52,310 nt of DNA from an uncultured Thioclava sp. (GTDB taxonomy: Bacteria; Pseudomonadota; Alphaproteobacteria; Rhodobacterales; Rhodobacteraceae), in contig NZ_CAJYBT010000024.1 in assembly GCF_913064665.1 (NCBI RefSeq), positions 1 through 52,310 of the forward strand. The letters run 5' to 3'. The notes below the pieces were generated by a model. That model searched no databases. It was given only the letters and a program-made list of their open reading frames with translations, and had not been told where the DNA came from. Each line of letters begins with the position of its first letter. The first letter of the stretch is position 1. A program made the translations under genes and the position numbers. Positions 8,419 through 16,926 of this stretch are shown here, in pieces.

Positions 8419-9897
8419 ATGCTTGACGACAAAACCGATCTGAAATCGATCCTCAAAGACCCCACGCTGCTGGCAAGCAAGGCGTTTGTAGCAGGCGACT
8501 GGGTGGATGCCGATGATGGTGCGACCTTTGATGTCACCAATCCCGCGCGCGGCGATGTGATCTGCACCGTGCCCGATCTGGGGCGCGCAGAGACCGCGCG
8601 CGCCATTGAAGCCGCGCGGATCGCGATGAAGGCTTGGGCTGCGCGCACCGGCAAGGAGCGCGCGCAGGTGCTACGCAAATGGTTCGATCTGATGATGGAG
8701 AACCAAGACGATCTGGGTGCGATCCTGACCGCCGAGATGGGCAAGCCGCTGGCCGAGGCCAAGGGCGAGGTGGCCTATGGCGCAGGCTTCATCGAGTGGT
8801 TCGGCGAAGAGGCGAAGCGCGTTTACGGCGAGACCATCCCCGGCCACATGCCCGACAAGCGCATCACCGTTATCAAGCAACCGATTGGCGTTGTCGGCTC
8901 GATCACACCGTGGAACTTTCCCAATGCGATGATTGCGCGCAAGGCGGGGCCTGCGCTGGCCGTGGGCTGTGGGTTTGTGTGCCGTCCGGCGTCCGAAACC
9001 CCGCTTTCTGCGCTGGCGATGGCGGTGCTGGGTGAACGCGCGGGCCTGCCCAAGGGGATCTTGTCGGTCGTGACCTCAAGCAAAGCGTCCGATATCGGCA
9101 AGGAGTTCTGCGAGAACCCGACCGTGCGCAAGCTGACCTTTACCGGCTCGACCGAGGTGGGGCGCATCTTGCTGCGGCAAGCTGCCGATCAGGTGATGAA
9201 GTGCTCGATGGAGCTGGGCGGCAACGCACCGTTTATCGTGTTTGATGATGCCGATCTGGATGCGGCTGTGCAGGGCGCGATGGCCTCGAAGTTCCGCAAC
9301 AATGGCCAGACCTGCGTCTGCGCCAACCGGATTTATGTGCAGGCGGGGGTGTATGACGCCTTCGCCCAAAAGCTTGCCGATGCGGTCAATGCCCTGAAGG
9401 TGGGCGACGGGCTGGAAGAGGGCACCGATGCCGGGCCGCTGATCAACGAGAAGGCCGTCGTGAAGGTGCAAGAGCACATCAAGGATGTGGTCGATCACGG
9501 CGGCAAGGTCGTCACCGGCGGCGCGCGTCATTCCAAGGGTGGCACCTTCTTTGAGCCGACGGTTCTCACGGGGGTGACGCAGGATATGAAGGTCTCGACC
9601 GAAGAGACATTCGGCCCCGTCGCACCGCTGTTCAAATTCGAGACGGAGCAAGAGGCAATCGACAAGGCCAATGCCACGATCTTCGGACTGGCGAGCTATT
9701 TCTACGCCCGCGATGTCGGGCGCATCACGCGCGTGCAAGAAGGGCTAGAATACGGAATTGTCGGCGTGAATACCGGCATTATCTCGACCGAGGTCGCGCC
9801 CTTTGGCGGGGTCAAGCAATCGGGTCTTGGGCGCGAAGGCTCCCATCACGGGATCGAGGATTATCTCGAGATGAAATATATCTGCCTGTCGGTTTGA
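8419..9897 (+). CDS. Succinate-semialdehyde dehydrogenase-like ALDH (GabD type)
   Basis: A 492-residue aldehyde dehydrogenase closest in pattern to GabD: PWNFPNAMIARK around Asn166, general base Glu265 (MELGGNAPF) and NNGQTCVCANR with nucleophile Cys299, the second Cys of the TCVCANR motif being typical of succinic semialdehyde dehydrogenases. The frame is open upstream to 8257, but AGGAGG at 8407-8412 sets the start at ATG 8419. One oddity is Arg189 where the cofactor-site KPA lysine is usual (VCRPASETP). It is 37 bp after the P1 hydrolase and may take a C4-C6 semialdehyde from the same pathway to a dicarboxylate. Confidence 0.9.
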   Translation: MLDDKTDLKSILKDPTLLASKAFVAGDWVDADDGATFDVTNPARGDVICTVPDLGRAETARAIEAARIAMKAWAARTGKERAQVLRKWFDLMMENQDDLGAILTAEMGKPLAEAKGEVAYGAGFIEWFGEEAKRVYGETIPGHMPDKRITVIKQPIGVVGSITPWNFPNAMIARKAGPALAVGCGFVCRPASETPLSALAMAVLGERAGLPKGILSVVTSSKASDIGKEFCENPTVRKLTFTGSTEVGRILLRQAADQVMKCSMELGGNAPFIVFDDADLDAAVQGAMASKFRNNGQTCVCANRIYVQAGVYDAFAQKLADAVNALKVGDGLEEGTDAGPLINEKAVVKVQEHIKDVVDHGGKVVTGGARHSKGGTFFEPTVLTGVTQDMKVSTEETFGPVAPLFKFETEQEAIDKANATIFGLASYFYARDVGRITRVQEGLEYGIVGVNTGIISTEVAPFGGVKQSGLGREGSHHGIEDYLEMKYICLSV

Positions 9898-9915
9898 TCC
9901 CTGAAAATCAGGCGT

Positions 9916-9953
9916 TGTCCCCGTTTGCACCGACTAGGATCGATGCGGGGGCA
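9916..9953. terminator. Hairpin between convergent gabD-like gene and fds operon
   Basis: TGTCCCCG (9916-9923) pairs with CGGGGGCA (9946-9953), with one G-T wobble, around a 22-base loop. It fills the 63-bp gap between the stop codons of two converging transcription units. A smaller hairpin CCTGA-AAA-TCAGG sits at 9900-9912. There is no T-run, so the terminator role is inferred from position. Confidence 0.4.
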
Positions 9954-9960
9954 GCGCCGC

Positions 9961-10167
9961 TCAGGCTGGGCGACGGATCTCTGGCAGGGCGGCTGTAACC
10001 AGCGGATGCAGCGCCTGTTCAGGCGCGCCATCGAGGAATTGCGCGCGCATCGCAGGGGCCCAGTTGGCGTTGATATGATCGGCCACGGCGCGCGCCTGAT
10101 CCCCCGGCTGGCTTTCAAAAAACATCGCGATCTGATTGGCCATATGGCCGAGTTTCTCGGGGCTCAT
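9961..10167 (-). CDS. fdsD: Formate dehydrogenase delta subunit FdsD
   Basis: A 68-residue protein with the pattern of FdsD: it opens MSPEKLGHMANQIAMFFES, contains VADHINANWAPAMRAQF and ends LPEIRRPA. FdsD is a small accessory protein encoded last in fds operons of Rhodobacter and Cupriavidus; it is needed for active enzyme, probably by assisting cofactor insertion or stability. Its start overlaps the fdhD stop by 4 bp. The small size and end-of-operon position match the family. Confidence 0.85.
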   Translation of the reverse strand: MSPEKLGHMANQIAMFFESQPGDQARAVADHINANWAPAMRAQFLDGAPEQALHPLVTAALPEIRRPA

Positions 10168-10934
10168 GATATAGCCTCCTGCGGCTGGGTGAATATGGCA
10201 AGGCTGCGCCCGGCCCGTGCGATCAGGGTCAGGCCAGCGGCCTCGGCCTCGGTCACCGCAAGGGCCGTGGGGGCAGACGGGCCAGCAATCACCGGGATGC
10301 CGTAGATCGCGGCCTTTTGCACCAGATCGACCGACAGCCGCGAGGTCATCACCAGTGCGCCACTTGCGCCTGCGATGCCAGCACGCGCGAGCGCCCCGAT
10401 CAGCTTGTCCAGCGCATTGTGGCGACCCACATCCTCGCGCAGCGCCACGATCCCGCGACCGGGCTGCCAGAACGCGCTGGCATGGGCGGCGCGGGTTTCG
10501 TCTTGCAGGGGTTGTTGGTCGCGCAGGGCGTCAATCGCCTCGTGAGCCTGCTGAGGTGTGATCTGCCAAGCTGGCGGGCGCGCGCGCGGCAGGCTGCGCC
10601 GCGCCTGTTCGAGCTGCTCGATCCCGCAGAGCCCACAGCCGACCGGACCGATCGTCGCCCGCCGACGTTCGGCAAAACGCGCACCAGCGGGGGCGGCCAG
10701 CCAGCTGCGCAACTCGACCCCGGCCTCTTGCCGGACGATCTCGTGGCGGGTGATCTCGGCGGGTGCTTCGATCAGCCCCTCGCTCAGCGCAAAGCCCAAG
10801 GCGAAATCCTCAAGATCGCCCGGCGAGGCCATCATCACCGCCTGCGCGACCCCGTCATAAACCAGCGCTACCGGCACTTCCTGCGCCAGTTGCACGCGCC
10901 CGCCACCGGGCAAAGTCCAATCGCTTACGCTCAT
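10164..10934 (-). CDS. fdhD: Formate dehydrogenase sulfurtransferase / cofactor chaperone FdhD (FdsC)
   Basis: A 256-residue FdhD homologue. The two sulfur-carrying cysteines are Cys100 and Cys103 in VGCGLCGIEQL. The segment EDVGRHNALDKLIG and the SRLSVDLVQKAA segment (cofactor-binding side) are diagnostic. The protein moves sulfur from a cysteine desulfurase to the bis-MGD molybdenum cofactor before it enters FdsA; in Rhodobacter capsulatus the homologue is FdsC. The frame continues upstream to 11198 inside fdsA, but the family start is the ATG at 10934, which overlaps the fdsA stop. Confidence 0.93.
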   Translation of the reverse strand: MSVSDWTLPGGGRVQLAQEVPVALVYDGVAQAVMMASPGDLEDFALGFALSEGLIEAPAEITRHEIVRQEAGVELRSWLAAPAGARFAERRRATIGPVGCGLCGIEQLEQARRSLPRARPPAWQITPQQAHEAIDALRDQQPLQDETRAAHASAFWQPGRGIVALREDVGRHNALDKLIGALARAGIAGASGALVMTSRLSVDLVQKAAIYGIPVIAGPSAPTALAVTEAEAAGLTLIARAGRSLAIFTQPQEAIS

Positions 10935-13795
10935 TGTGCGGGCTCGATCTGGCGCGTCAAAACGCTTTGCGCCTCGTAAAGCTCTTGCCAGCTCGACGGA
11001 CCATTGGACAGCGCCACCTGTACCGCCGTGACCTTGTATTCCGGGCAGTTCGTGGCCCAATCGGAATTGTCGGTGGTCACCACATTGGCCTGCGTGTCGG
11101 GGTGGTGGAAGGTGGTATAAACCACGCCGGGCGAGACCCGATCCGTCAGCGTCACACGCAAGGAGGTCTCGCCCGCACGCGAGGCCAGACGCACCCAATT
11201 CCCATCCGAAATGCCACGCGTTTCCGCGTCATGGGGGTGCATTTCCAGCAGATCCTCGCCATGCCAAACCGAGTTTTCGGTCCGCCGGGTCTGCGCGCCC
11301 ACGTTATATTGCGACAGGATACGCCCGGTCGTCAGCAGCAGCGGGAAACGCGGACCGGTACGTTCCTCTGTTGCGATATAGGCGGTGCGGATGAAGCGCC
11401 CCTTGCCGCGCACGAAACCGTCGATATGCATCACCGGCGAGCCCTCGGGATGGGCCGCGTTGCAGGGCCATTGGATCGAGCCTTGCGCATCGAGCAGCTC
11501 ATAGGTGACGCCTGCGAAACTTGGCGTGGTACGCGCAATTTCACCCATGATTTGCGAGGGATGCGTATAGTTCCAATCCGCGCCCAGCGCATTGGCAAGC
11601 GCCTGCGTGACCTCCCAATCGGCCAGCCCGGCCTTGGGGGCCATTACGCGGCGCACCGGGTTGATCCGGCGCTCGGCATTGGTGAAGGTGCCGTCCTTTT
11701 CAAGGAATGTCGAGCCGGGCAAGAACACATGCGCATAGCGCGCAGTCTCGTTAAGAAACAGGTCGTGCACGATCACGCAATCCATCGCCTCAAGCCCGGC
11801 GGCGACATGGCGCGTATCGGGATCGGATTGCAAGATATCCTCGCCCTGAATGTAGAGCGCCTTGAAATCGCCCGACACGGCAGCATCCAGCATATTGGGG
11901 ATGCGCAGGCCCGGCTCGGGGTCCAGCGTAGTGTTCCACTCGGCCTCAAACATTGCGCGCGCGCCGTCATCGGAGACATGGCGATACCCCGGCAATTCAT
12001 GCGGGAAGCTGCCCATATCGCAACTGCCCTGCACGTTGTTCTGGCCACGCAGAGGGTTCACGCCCACGCCGGGACGCCCGATATTGCCAGTCATCATCGC
12101 AAGGTTCGCAATCGCGATCACGGTGGTTGAGCCTTGGGAATGTTCGGTCACGCCCAGCCCGTAATAGATCGCCCCATTGGGTGCGCTGGCATAGGTGCGC
12201 GCGGCTTGGCGCAGCGTCTCGGCGGGCACGCCGGTCAACTCGGTCACCGCCTCGGGGGAGTGGGCGGGATCTGCGGCGAATTCGGCGTAATCGGCCCATT
12301 CGTCCCAGTCGCAACGCGCGCGGATGAAAGCCTCATCAAACAGCCCCTCGGTCACGATCACATGGGCCAGCGCGGTCAGCACCGCCACGTTCGTGCCCGG
12401 GCGCAGCGGCAGGTGCAGCCCCTCGCCCATATGCGGGGTTTCCAGCAGGTCGATCCGGCGCGGGTCCACCACGATCAGCGAGGCCCCCTGACGCATGCGC
12501 TTGCGCAGACGCGAGGCAAAGACCGGGTGGCCATCGGTCGGGTTCGCCCCGATCACCACGGCGCAATCCACCTGCTCGACAGAGTCGAAATCCTGCGTGC
12601 CCGCCGAGGTGCCAAAGGTCTGCTTCAGCCCGTAGCCAGTGGGCGAGTGACAGACCCGCGCGCAGGTATCGGTGTTGTTCGTGCCCATCACCGCGCGCGC
12701 GAGTTTCTGCACGAGGAAGGTTTCCTCATTGGTGCAGCGCGACGAGGTGATGACGCCGACGGAATCCTTGCCGTGTTCGGCTTGCGCGCGTTTGATGCCT
12801 TTCGCGGAGAATTCCAGCGCCTCGTCCCAGCTTACCTCGCGCCAGGGATCGGTGATGGCGTCGCGGATCATCGGCTGCAAGATCCGGTCTTCGTGATTGG
12901 CATAGCCCCAGGCAAAGCGCCCCTTCACACAGGAATGACCCCGGTTCGCCTTGCCCTCTTTCCACGGCACCATGCGCACCAGCTGATCGCCGCGCATCTG
13001 CGCCTCAAAGCTACAGCCCACACCGCAATAGGCGCAGGTGGTCACCACAGCGCGCTCGGGCGTGCCGATTTCCTCGACGGTTTTCTCCTGCAAGGTCGCG
13101 GTCGGGCAGGCCTGCACGCAAGCCCCACAACTGACGCAATCGGAGTTCAGGAAATCACCCGTGCCCGTCGAGATACGCGCGTCAAAGCCGCGCCCCTCAA
13201 CCGTCAGCGCGAAGGTGCCTTGCACCTCTTCACAGGCGCGCACGCAGCGCATGCAGACGATGCATTTCGCCGGGTCATACGAGAAATACGGGTTGGAGCC
13301 GTCCTTGGCGATGTAGCGCGGGTTTTCGCCCTCAGCGGCGCGGGTTTCGAAATGGTTTTCGCCCGCCGCATAACGCACATCGCGCAAGCCCACCGCGCCC
13401 GCCATATCCTGCAATTCACAATCGCCATTGGCAGCACAGGTAAGACAATCGAGCGGATGATCCGAGATATAGAGTTCCATCACGCCACGGCGCAGACGGC
13501 CAAGCTGCTCGGTCTGGGTCTTGACCACCATACCTTCGCGCACCGGGGTCGTGCAGGAGGCCGGCGTGCCACGCATGCCCTCGATCTCGACCACGCAGAG
13601 CCGACAGGACCCGTAGGCGTCCAGCATGTCGGTGGCGCACAGCTTGGGCACGCTGATCCCGGCCTCAGCAGCGGCGCGCATCACGCTGGTGCCTTCCGGG
13701 ACGGTGATCGTCATGCCGTCGATGGTCAGGCAAACGGGCGCGCCCGATTTCGCAGGCGTACCCTTGTCCTTTACGGGGATAATGAAGTCTTTCAT
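10931..13795 (-). CDS. fdsA: NAD-dependent formate dehydrogenase, molybdenum alpha subunit FdsA
   Basis: A 954-residue catalytic subunit oxidising formate to CO2 in the cytoplasm. From the N-terminus: a [2Fe-2S] ferredoxin-like domain (Cys53, C64, C67, C81), a His-Cys-ligated [4Fe-4S] region (His113, C117, C120, C126), two bacterial ferredoxin clusters (CIVCMRC and CVSCGAC, about 178-230), then the molybdopterin domain opening CAYCGVGC (254-261). The Mo ligand is Cys382 in ARVCHSPTG, followed by His383, so this is a cysteine and not a selenocysteine enzyme. The C-terminal domain binds bis-MGD. It overlaps fdsB upstream and fdhD downstream by 4 bp. Confidence 0.96.
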   Translation of the reverse strand: MKDFIIPVKDKGTPAKSGAPVCLTIDGMTITVPEGTSVMRAAAEAGISVPKLCATDMLDAYGSCRLCVVEIEGMRGTPASCTTPVREGMVVKTQTEQLGRLRRGVMELYISDHPLDCLTCAANGDCELQDMAGAVGLRDVRYAAGENHFETRAAEGENPRYIAKDGSNPYFSYDPAKCIVCMRCVRACEEVQGTFALTVEGRGFDARISTGTGDFLNSDCVSCGACVQACPTATLQEKTVEEIGTPERAVVTTCAYCGVGCSFEAQMRGDQLVRMVPWKEGKANRGHSCVKGRFAWGYANHEDRILQPMIRDAITDPWREVSWDEALEFSAKGIKRAQAEHGKDSVGVITSSRCTNEETFLVQKLARAVMGTNNTDTCARVCHSPTGYGLKQTFGTSAGTQDFDSVEQVDCAVVIGANPTDGHPVFASRLRKRMRQGASLIVVDPRRIDLLETPHMGEGLHLPLRPGTNVAVLTALAHVIVTEGLFDEAFIRARCDWDEWADYAEFAADPAHSPEAVTELTGVPAETLRQAARTYASAPNGAIYYGLGVTEHSQGSTTVIAIANLAMMTGNIGRPGVGVNPLRGQNNVQGSCDMGSFPHELPGYRHVSDDGARAMFEAEWNTTLDPEPGLRIPNMLDAAVSGDFKALYIQGEDILQSDPDTRHVAAGLEAMDCVIVHDLFLNETARYAHVFLPGSTFLEKDGTFTNAERRINPVRRVMAPKAGLADWEVTQALANALGADWNYTHPSQIMGEIARTTPSFAGVTYELLDAQGSIQWPCNAAHPEGSPVMHIDGFVRGKGRFIRTAYIATEERTGPRFPLLLTTGRILSQYNVGAQTRRTENSVWHGEDLLEMHPHDAETRGISDGNWVRLASRAGETSLRVTLTDRVSPGVVYTTFHHPDTQANVVTTDNSDWATNCPEYKVTAVQVALSNGPSSWQELYEAQSVLTRQIEPAQ

Positions 13796-15315
13796 TCCGC
13801 AGCCTCCCGCAAAGGGGTGAATTCGTTAGGGAACAGTCGGATCGCCGAGCGCACCGGGTAGGGCGTGAAGCCCCCCATCGCGCATAGCGATCCCTTTTCC
13901 ATAATCTCGCACAGATCCTGCAACAAAGCGATTGCCTGCGCGTCCCCCGCCGCGATCCGGTCCAGCGTTTCCATGCCCCGCACCGCGCCGATCCGACAGG
14001 GCGTGCATTTCCCGCAGCTTTCAATCGCGCAGAATTCCATCGCGTAGCGCGCAAGCGCCAGCATATCCGCCGTTTCGTCATGCACGACGAACCCGGCATG
14101 ACCAACCAGCCCGCCCTGCTCGGCGAAAGCCTCGTAGCAGATCGGCAGATCGAAATCCTCGGCCCCGTGATAGGCCCCCAAGGGCCCGCCCACCTGCACC
14201 GCCTTGAAGGGCCGCCCCGAGGCCGTGCCGCCGCCGATATCGTTGACCAGCTCACCCAAAGTCAGGCCAAACCCAGTCTCGAACAGACCGCCATGAGCAA
14301 CATTGCCCGCGATCTGGATCGGGATCGTGCCGCGCGAACGCCCAAGGCCGAACGCGGCATAGGCCGCCCCGCCATGCGCCATAATCCACGGCACAGCCGC
14401 GAGCGACAGGACGTTATTCATCACCGTGGGCTTTCCAAACGCCCCTTCGAGCGCGGGCAGAGGCGGCTTGGCGCGCACCATGCCGCGCTTGCCCTCCAGC
14501 GAGTTCAACAGCGAGGTCTCCTCGCCGCAGATATAGGCCCCCGCGCCTACGCGGACCTCAAGGTCAAAGCGCGGCCCCTGCCCCAGCAGCGCAGGACCGA
14601 TGATCCCGGCATCACGGGCGCTGGCAATCGCGGTCTCGAACACGCGGATCGCGTCTGGATATTCCGAGCGGATATAGACAAAGCCCTTGGTTGCGCCCAC
14701 CGCCAGCGCGGCAATCGCCATGCCTTCGATCAGGCAGAACGGGTCGCCCTCCATCAACATGCGATCGGCAAACGAGCCGCTATCGCCCTCATCGGCGTTG
14801 CACACGATGTATTTCTGCGCGGCATTTGCGTCTGCGACCGTCTTCCATTTGATCCCGGTCGGAAAGCCAGCCCCGCCGCGACCGCGCAGGCCCGACGCCG
14901 TGATTTCCTCAATCGTAGCACTGGCACCGATCTCTAGCGCGCGCCGCAGCCCCAGCCAGCCCTCGGCGGCCTCGTAATCGGCCAGGGACAACGGGTCATT
15001 GCGCCCACAACGCGCGAAGGTCAGCCGCGACTGGCGCGCGAAGAAAGGGATATCCTCGACCGGGCCAAGCGCTTTGGGATGGGGGCCATCCTCGAACAGG
15101 GCGGGCACGTCTTCGGGGGTCATCGGGCCAAAGCCATGACGCAGACCGTCGATCTCGATCTCGACCAGCGGCTCAAGCCAAACCATGCCGCGTGTGCCGT
15201 TGCGAATGATCGTGACCTCGCGTCCCCGCAGCCCCGCCGCCGAGGCAATCGCGGCGACGACGTCATCTGCCCCACAGGCTTTCGCTGCCGCATCGCCGGG
15301 AACCCAGATCTTCAT
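13792..15315 (-). CDS. fdsB: NAD-dependent formate dehydrogenase, beta (flavin) subunit FdsB
   Basis: A 507-residue NuoF-like subunit that passes electrons from FdsA through FMN to NAD+. An N-terminal thioredoxin-like region of about 100 residues is present without an obvious cysteine cluster. The FMN/NADH-binding part has GLRGRGGAGFPTG (142-154) and ADEGDSGSF; a [4Fe-4S] cluster is bound by Cys434, Cys437 and Cys440 (ESCGKCTPC) with Cys478. The ATG at 15315 overlaps the fdsG stop by 4 bp and the gene overlaps fdsA at the other end, giving a tightly coupled operon. Confidence 0.95.
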   Translation of the reverse strand: MKIWVPGDAAAKACGADDVVAAIASAAGLRGREVTIIRNGTRGMVWLEPLVEIEIDGLRHGFGPMTPEDVPALFEDGPHPKALGPVEDIPFFARQSRLTFARCGRNDPLSLADYEAAEGWLGLRRALEIGASATIEEITASGLRGRGGAGFPTGIKWKTVADANAAQKYIVCNADEGDSGSFADRMLMEGDPFCLIEGMAIAALAVGATKGFVYIRSEYPDAIRVFETAIASARDAGIIGPALLGQGPRFDLEVRVGAGAYICGEETSLLNSLEGKRGMVRAKPPLPALEGAFGKPTVMNNVLSLAAVPWIMAHGGAAYAAFGLGRSRGTIPIQIAGNVAHGGLFETGFGLTLGELVNDIGGGTASGRPFKAVQVGGPLGAYHGAEDFDLPICYEAFAEQGGLVGHAGFVVHDETADMLALARYAMEFCAIESCGKCTPCRIGAVRGMETLDRIAAGDAQAIALLQDLCEIMEKGSLCAMGGFTPYPVRSAIRLFPNEFTPLREAAE

Positions 15316-15764
15316 GCCGTAACCTCCGCAACCAAGGCTTCAAGACGTGCCACGCTGGCGCGCCCAACCAACTGCCCATCGACCTGCGCGGCGGGCGAAC
15401 AGGCGCAGAGGCCAAGGCAATAGACCGCCTCCAAAGTGACATCGCCTTTGGTCTGACCCAGCTTCACGCCCAAGGCCGTTTCCAACCGCGCGATCAGATC
15501 GGCGCCCCCCATCGACTGGCAGGCCTCGGCCCGGCAGACCTTGATGACATGACGCCCCGCAGGGGCATCGCGGAAATCATGGTAAAACGATACCACGCCC
15601 GCCACCTCGGCCCGGCTCAGGCGCAACGCATCAGCAATCGGCTGATACGAAGCCTCGGGCACATGGCCGAACGCCGCCTGCACGTCATGCAAAATCGGCA
15701 GCAGCGCCCCCTCGCGCCCGCGATGAACCGCAAGGATTTCGGCCAGCCTGTCAATGATTTCCAT
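15312..15764 (-). CDS. fdsG: NAD-dependent formate dehydrogenase, gamma subunit FdsG
   Basis: A 150-residue NuoE-like subunit carrying one [2Fe-2S] cluster. The ligands are Cys77 and Cys82 (CRAEAC) and Cys116 and Cys120 (CLGLC). The N-terminal helical bundle has the standard NuoE features (LLPILHDVQAAFGHVPE). It is the first gene of the fdsGBACD operon. In several relatives a LysR regulator (FdsR) sits just upstream; here that place is taken by the divergent S49 peptidase gene, so the regulator must be elsewhere or different. Confidence 0.94.
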   Translation of the reverse strand: MEIIDRLAEILAVHRGREGALLPILHDVQAAFGHVPEASYQPIADALRLSRAEVAGVVSFYHDFRDAPAGRHVIKVCRAEACQSMGGADLIARLETALGVKLGQTKGDVTLEAVYCLGLCACSPAAQVDGQLVGRASVARLEALVAEVTA

Positions 15765-15834
15765 AGCATCCTCCAGGCCCCATATTGTGACCAGCTTGCA
15801 CCGACTGACAAGTCACGGATCTGACAATCGCGCA

Positions 15835-15869
15835 CAGGCGCGGTTCGGATACGTCATTTGCCGCGCCTG
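15835..15869. promoter_or_regulatory. Inverted repeat in the fdsG / S49 peptidase divergent promoter region
   Basis: CAGGCGCGG (15835-15843) and CCGCGCCTG (15861-15869) form perfect 9-bp arms around 17 bases. They lie between the two divergent starts (15764 on the - strand, 15909 on the + strand). This is a place for an operator of either operon, but GC-rich repeats arise easily in such DNA, so support is modest. No convincing -35/-10 pair was recognised. Confidence 0.3.
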
Positions 15870-15908
15870 CGCTTGCACGGGCGGGGGGGAGCCTCTACAT
15901 CCCTAGGC

Positions 15909-16748
15909 ATGAAATTGATCCAACGCCTCCCCTTCGTCAAGAAACCGCCCTTTGTTGCCGTGCTGCGGCTGCAAGGCGCGATTGGTATGTCCCGCCCCGG
16001 ATCTCCGGGCCTGTCCGATGCCACGATGGCACCGCTGATCGAGCGGGCTTTCGCGCGAGGCAAGCCTGCGGCGGTGGCGCTGCTGATCAATTCCCCCGGC
16101 GGATCGCCGGTGCAATCCTCGCTGATCGCGGGGCGCATTCGTCGCCTCGCGGATGAGAAAAAGATCCCCGTGCATGCCTTTGTCGAGGATGTGGCCGCCT
16201 CGGGGGGCTATTGGCTGGCCTGTGCCGCCGATAACATCTGGGCCGATACGACCTCGGTTGTTGGGTCAATCGGGGTGATTTCGGCCAGTTTCGGGCTTGA
16301 TCAATTCATTGGCAAATACGGGATCGAGCGGCGCGTGCACACTGCGGGTGGCTCAAAAAGTTTCATGGACCCGTTCCGCCCCGAAAAGGACGAGGATGTG
16401 GCCCGCCTGAAGCGGCTGCTTGAGGACATGCATATCAGCTTCAAAGAGCACGTCACCGCGCGGCGCGGCGCGAAACTGGCCAGCGATCGGGATATGTTCA
16501 CCGGCGATATCTGGACCGGGCGGCAGGCTTTGGCGGAAAATACCGGGCTGATCGACGGGATCGGCCATGTCGTGCCCAAGCTCAAAGAGCTGTATGGCGA
16601 TGACATCCGCATGCTCGATTACGCGCCCAAACGCTCGTTCTTCCGCCGCTTTGGCGTGCAGCTTGGGACCGAGATCGCGACGGGGGCAACGGGTGCAATG
16701 TTTGCCACCGCTGAGGAGCGCGCGATGTGGGCGCGCTACGGGCTGTAG
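15909..16748 (+). CDS. S49-family serine peptidase (SppA-like, short form)
   Basis: A 279-residue single-domain S49 peptidase. The Ser-Lys dyad is visible: Ser98 in VAASGGYW and Lys150 in AGGSKSFMDPF, a spacing of 52 residues that matches the short SppA of Bacillus. INSPGGS (60-66) forms the preceding loop. No clear signal peptide or membrane segment is present, so it may act at the inner face of the membrane or in the cytoplasm, unlike full-length signal-peptide peptidase. The frame is open to 15858, but the ATG at 15909 gives the usual N-terminus. It is followed after 4 bp by a small membrane protein gene. Confidence 0.9.
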   Translation: MKLIQRLPFVKKPPFVAVLRLQGAIGMSRPGSPGLSDATMAPLIERAFARGKPAAVALLINSPGGSPVQSSLIAGRIRRLADEKKIPVHAFVEDVAASGGYWLACAADNIWADTTSVVGSIGVISASFGLDQFIGKYGIERRVHTAGGSKSFMDPFRPEKDEDVARLKRLLEDMHISFKEHVTARRGAKLASDRDMFTGDIWTGRQALAENTGLIDGIGHVVPKLKELYGDDIRMLDYAPKRSFFRRFGVQLGTEIATGATGAMFATAEERAMWARYGL

Positions 16749-16752
16749 CGGC

Positions 16753-16926
16753 ATGTTGATCAAAGGCATGACCCTGTTTCTCGTCGTGATGGCGGTGATG
16801 GCAATGTTTGGCAAGCTGCGCATTCCGGGCACCAAAGGCAGCAAGCTGTCTGGGCGCTGCCCGGAATGCGGCCGCCCCAAGATTGGCCGTGCCCCCTGCC
16901 CGTGCAAAAAAGGGCGGCGTGGATGA
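16753..16926 (+). CDS. Small membrane protein with C-terminal zinc-ribbon-like motif, function unknown
   Basis: A 57-residue frame starting at ATG 16753, 4 bp after the peptidase stop and overlapping the antiporter start by 4 bp (ATGA). Residues 1-20 (MLIKGMTLFLVVMAVMAMFG) form one hydrophobic helix; after a short basic linker come CPEC and CPC, three to four cysteines as in a half zinc ribbon. The tight packing between two genes on the same strand supports real translation. I do not recognise a named family. It could be a metal-sensing or regulatory peptide for the antiporter, but that is only a guess from position. Confidence 0.7.
   Translation: MLIKGMTLFLVVMAVMAMFGKLRIPGTKGSKLSGRCPECGRPKIGRAPCPCKKGRRG

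Noticed and set aside
10931-13795. Possible selenocysteine formate dehydrogenase
   Set aside because: The Mo-ligand position is a TGC/TGT cysteine codon in frame (Cys382); no in-frame TGA or SECIS-like need exists.
10763-13861. Long + strand open frames (about 455 and 575 residues) opposite fdsA
   Set aside because: They are rich in His, Arg, Gly and Ala with no family motifs, and lie antisense to a clearly coding fdsA; this is the usual shadow of GC-biased third codon positions.
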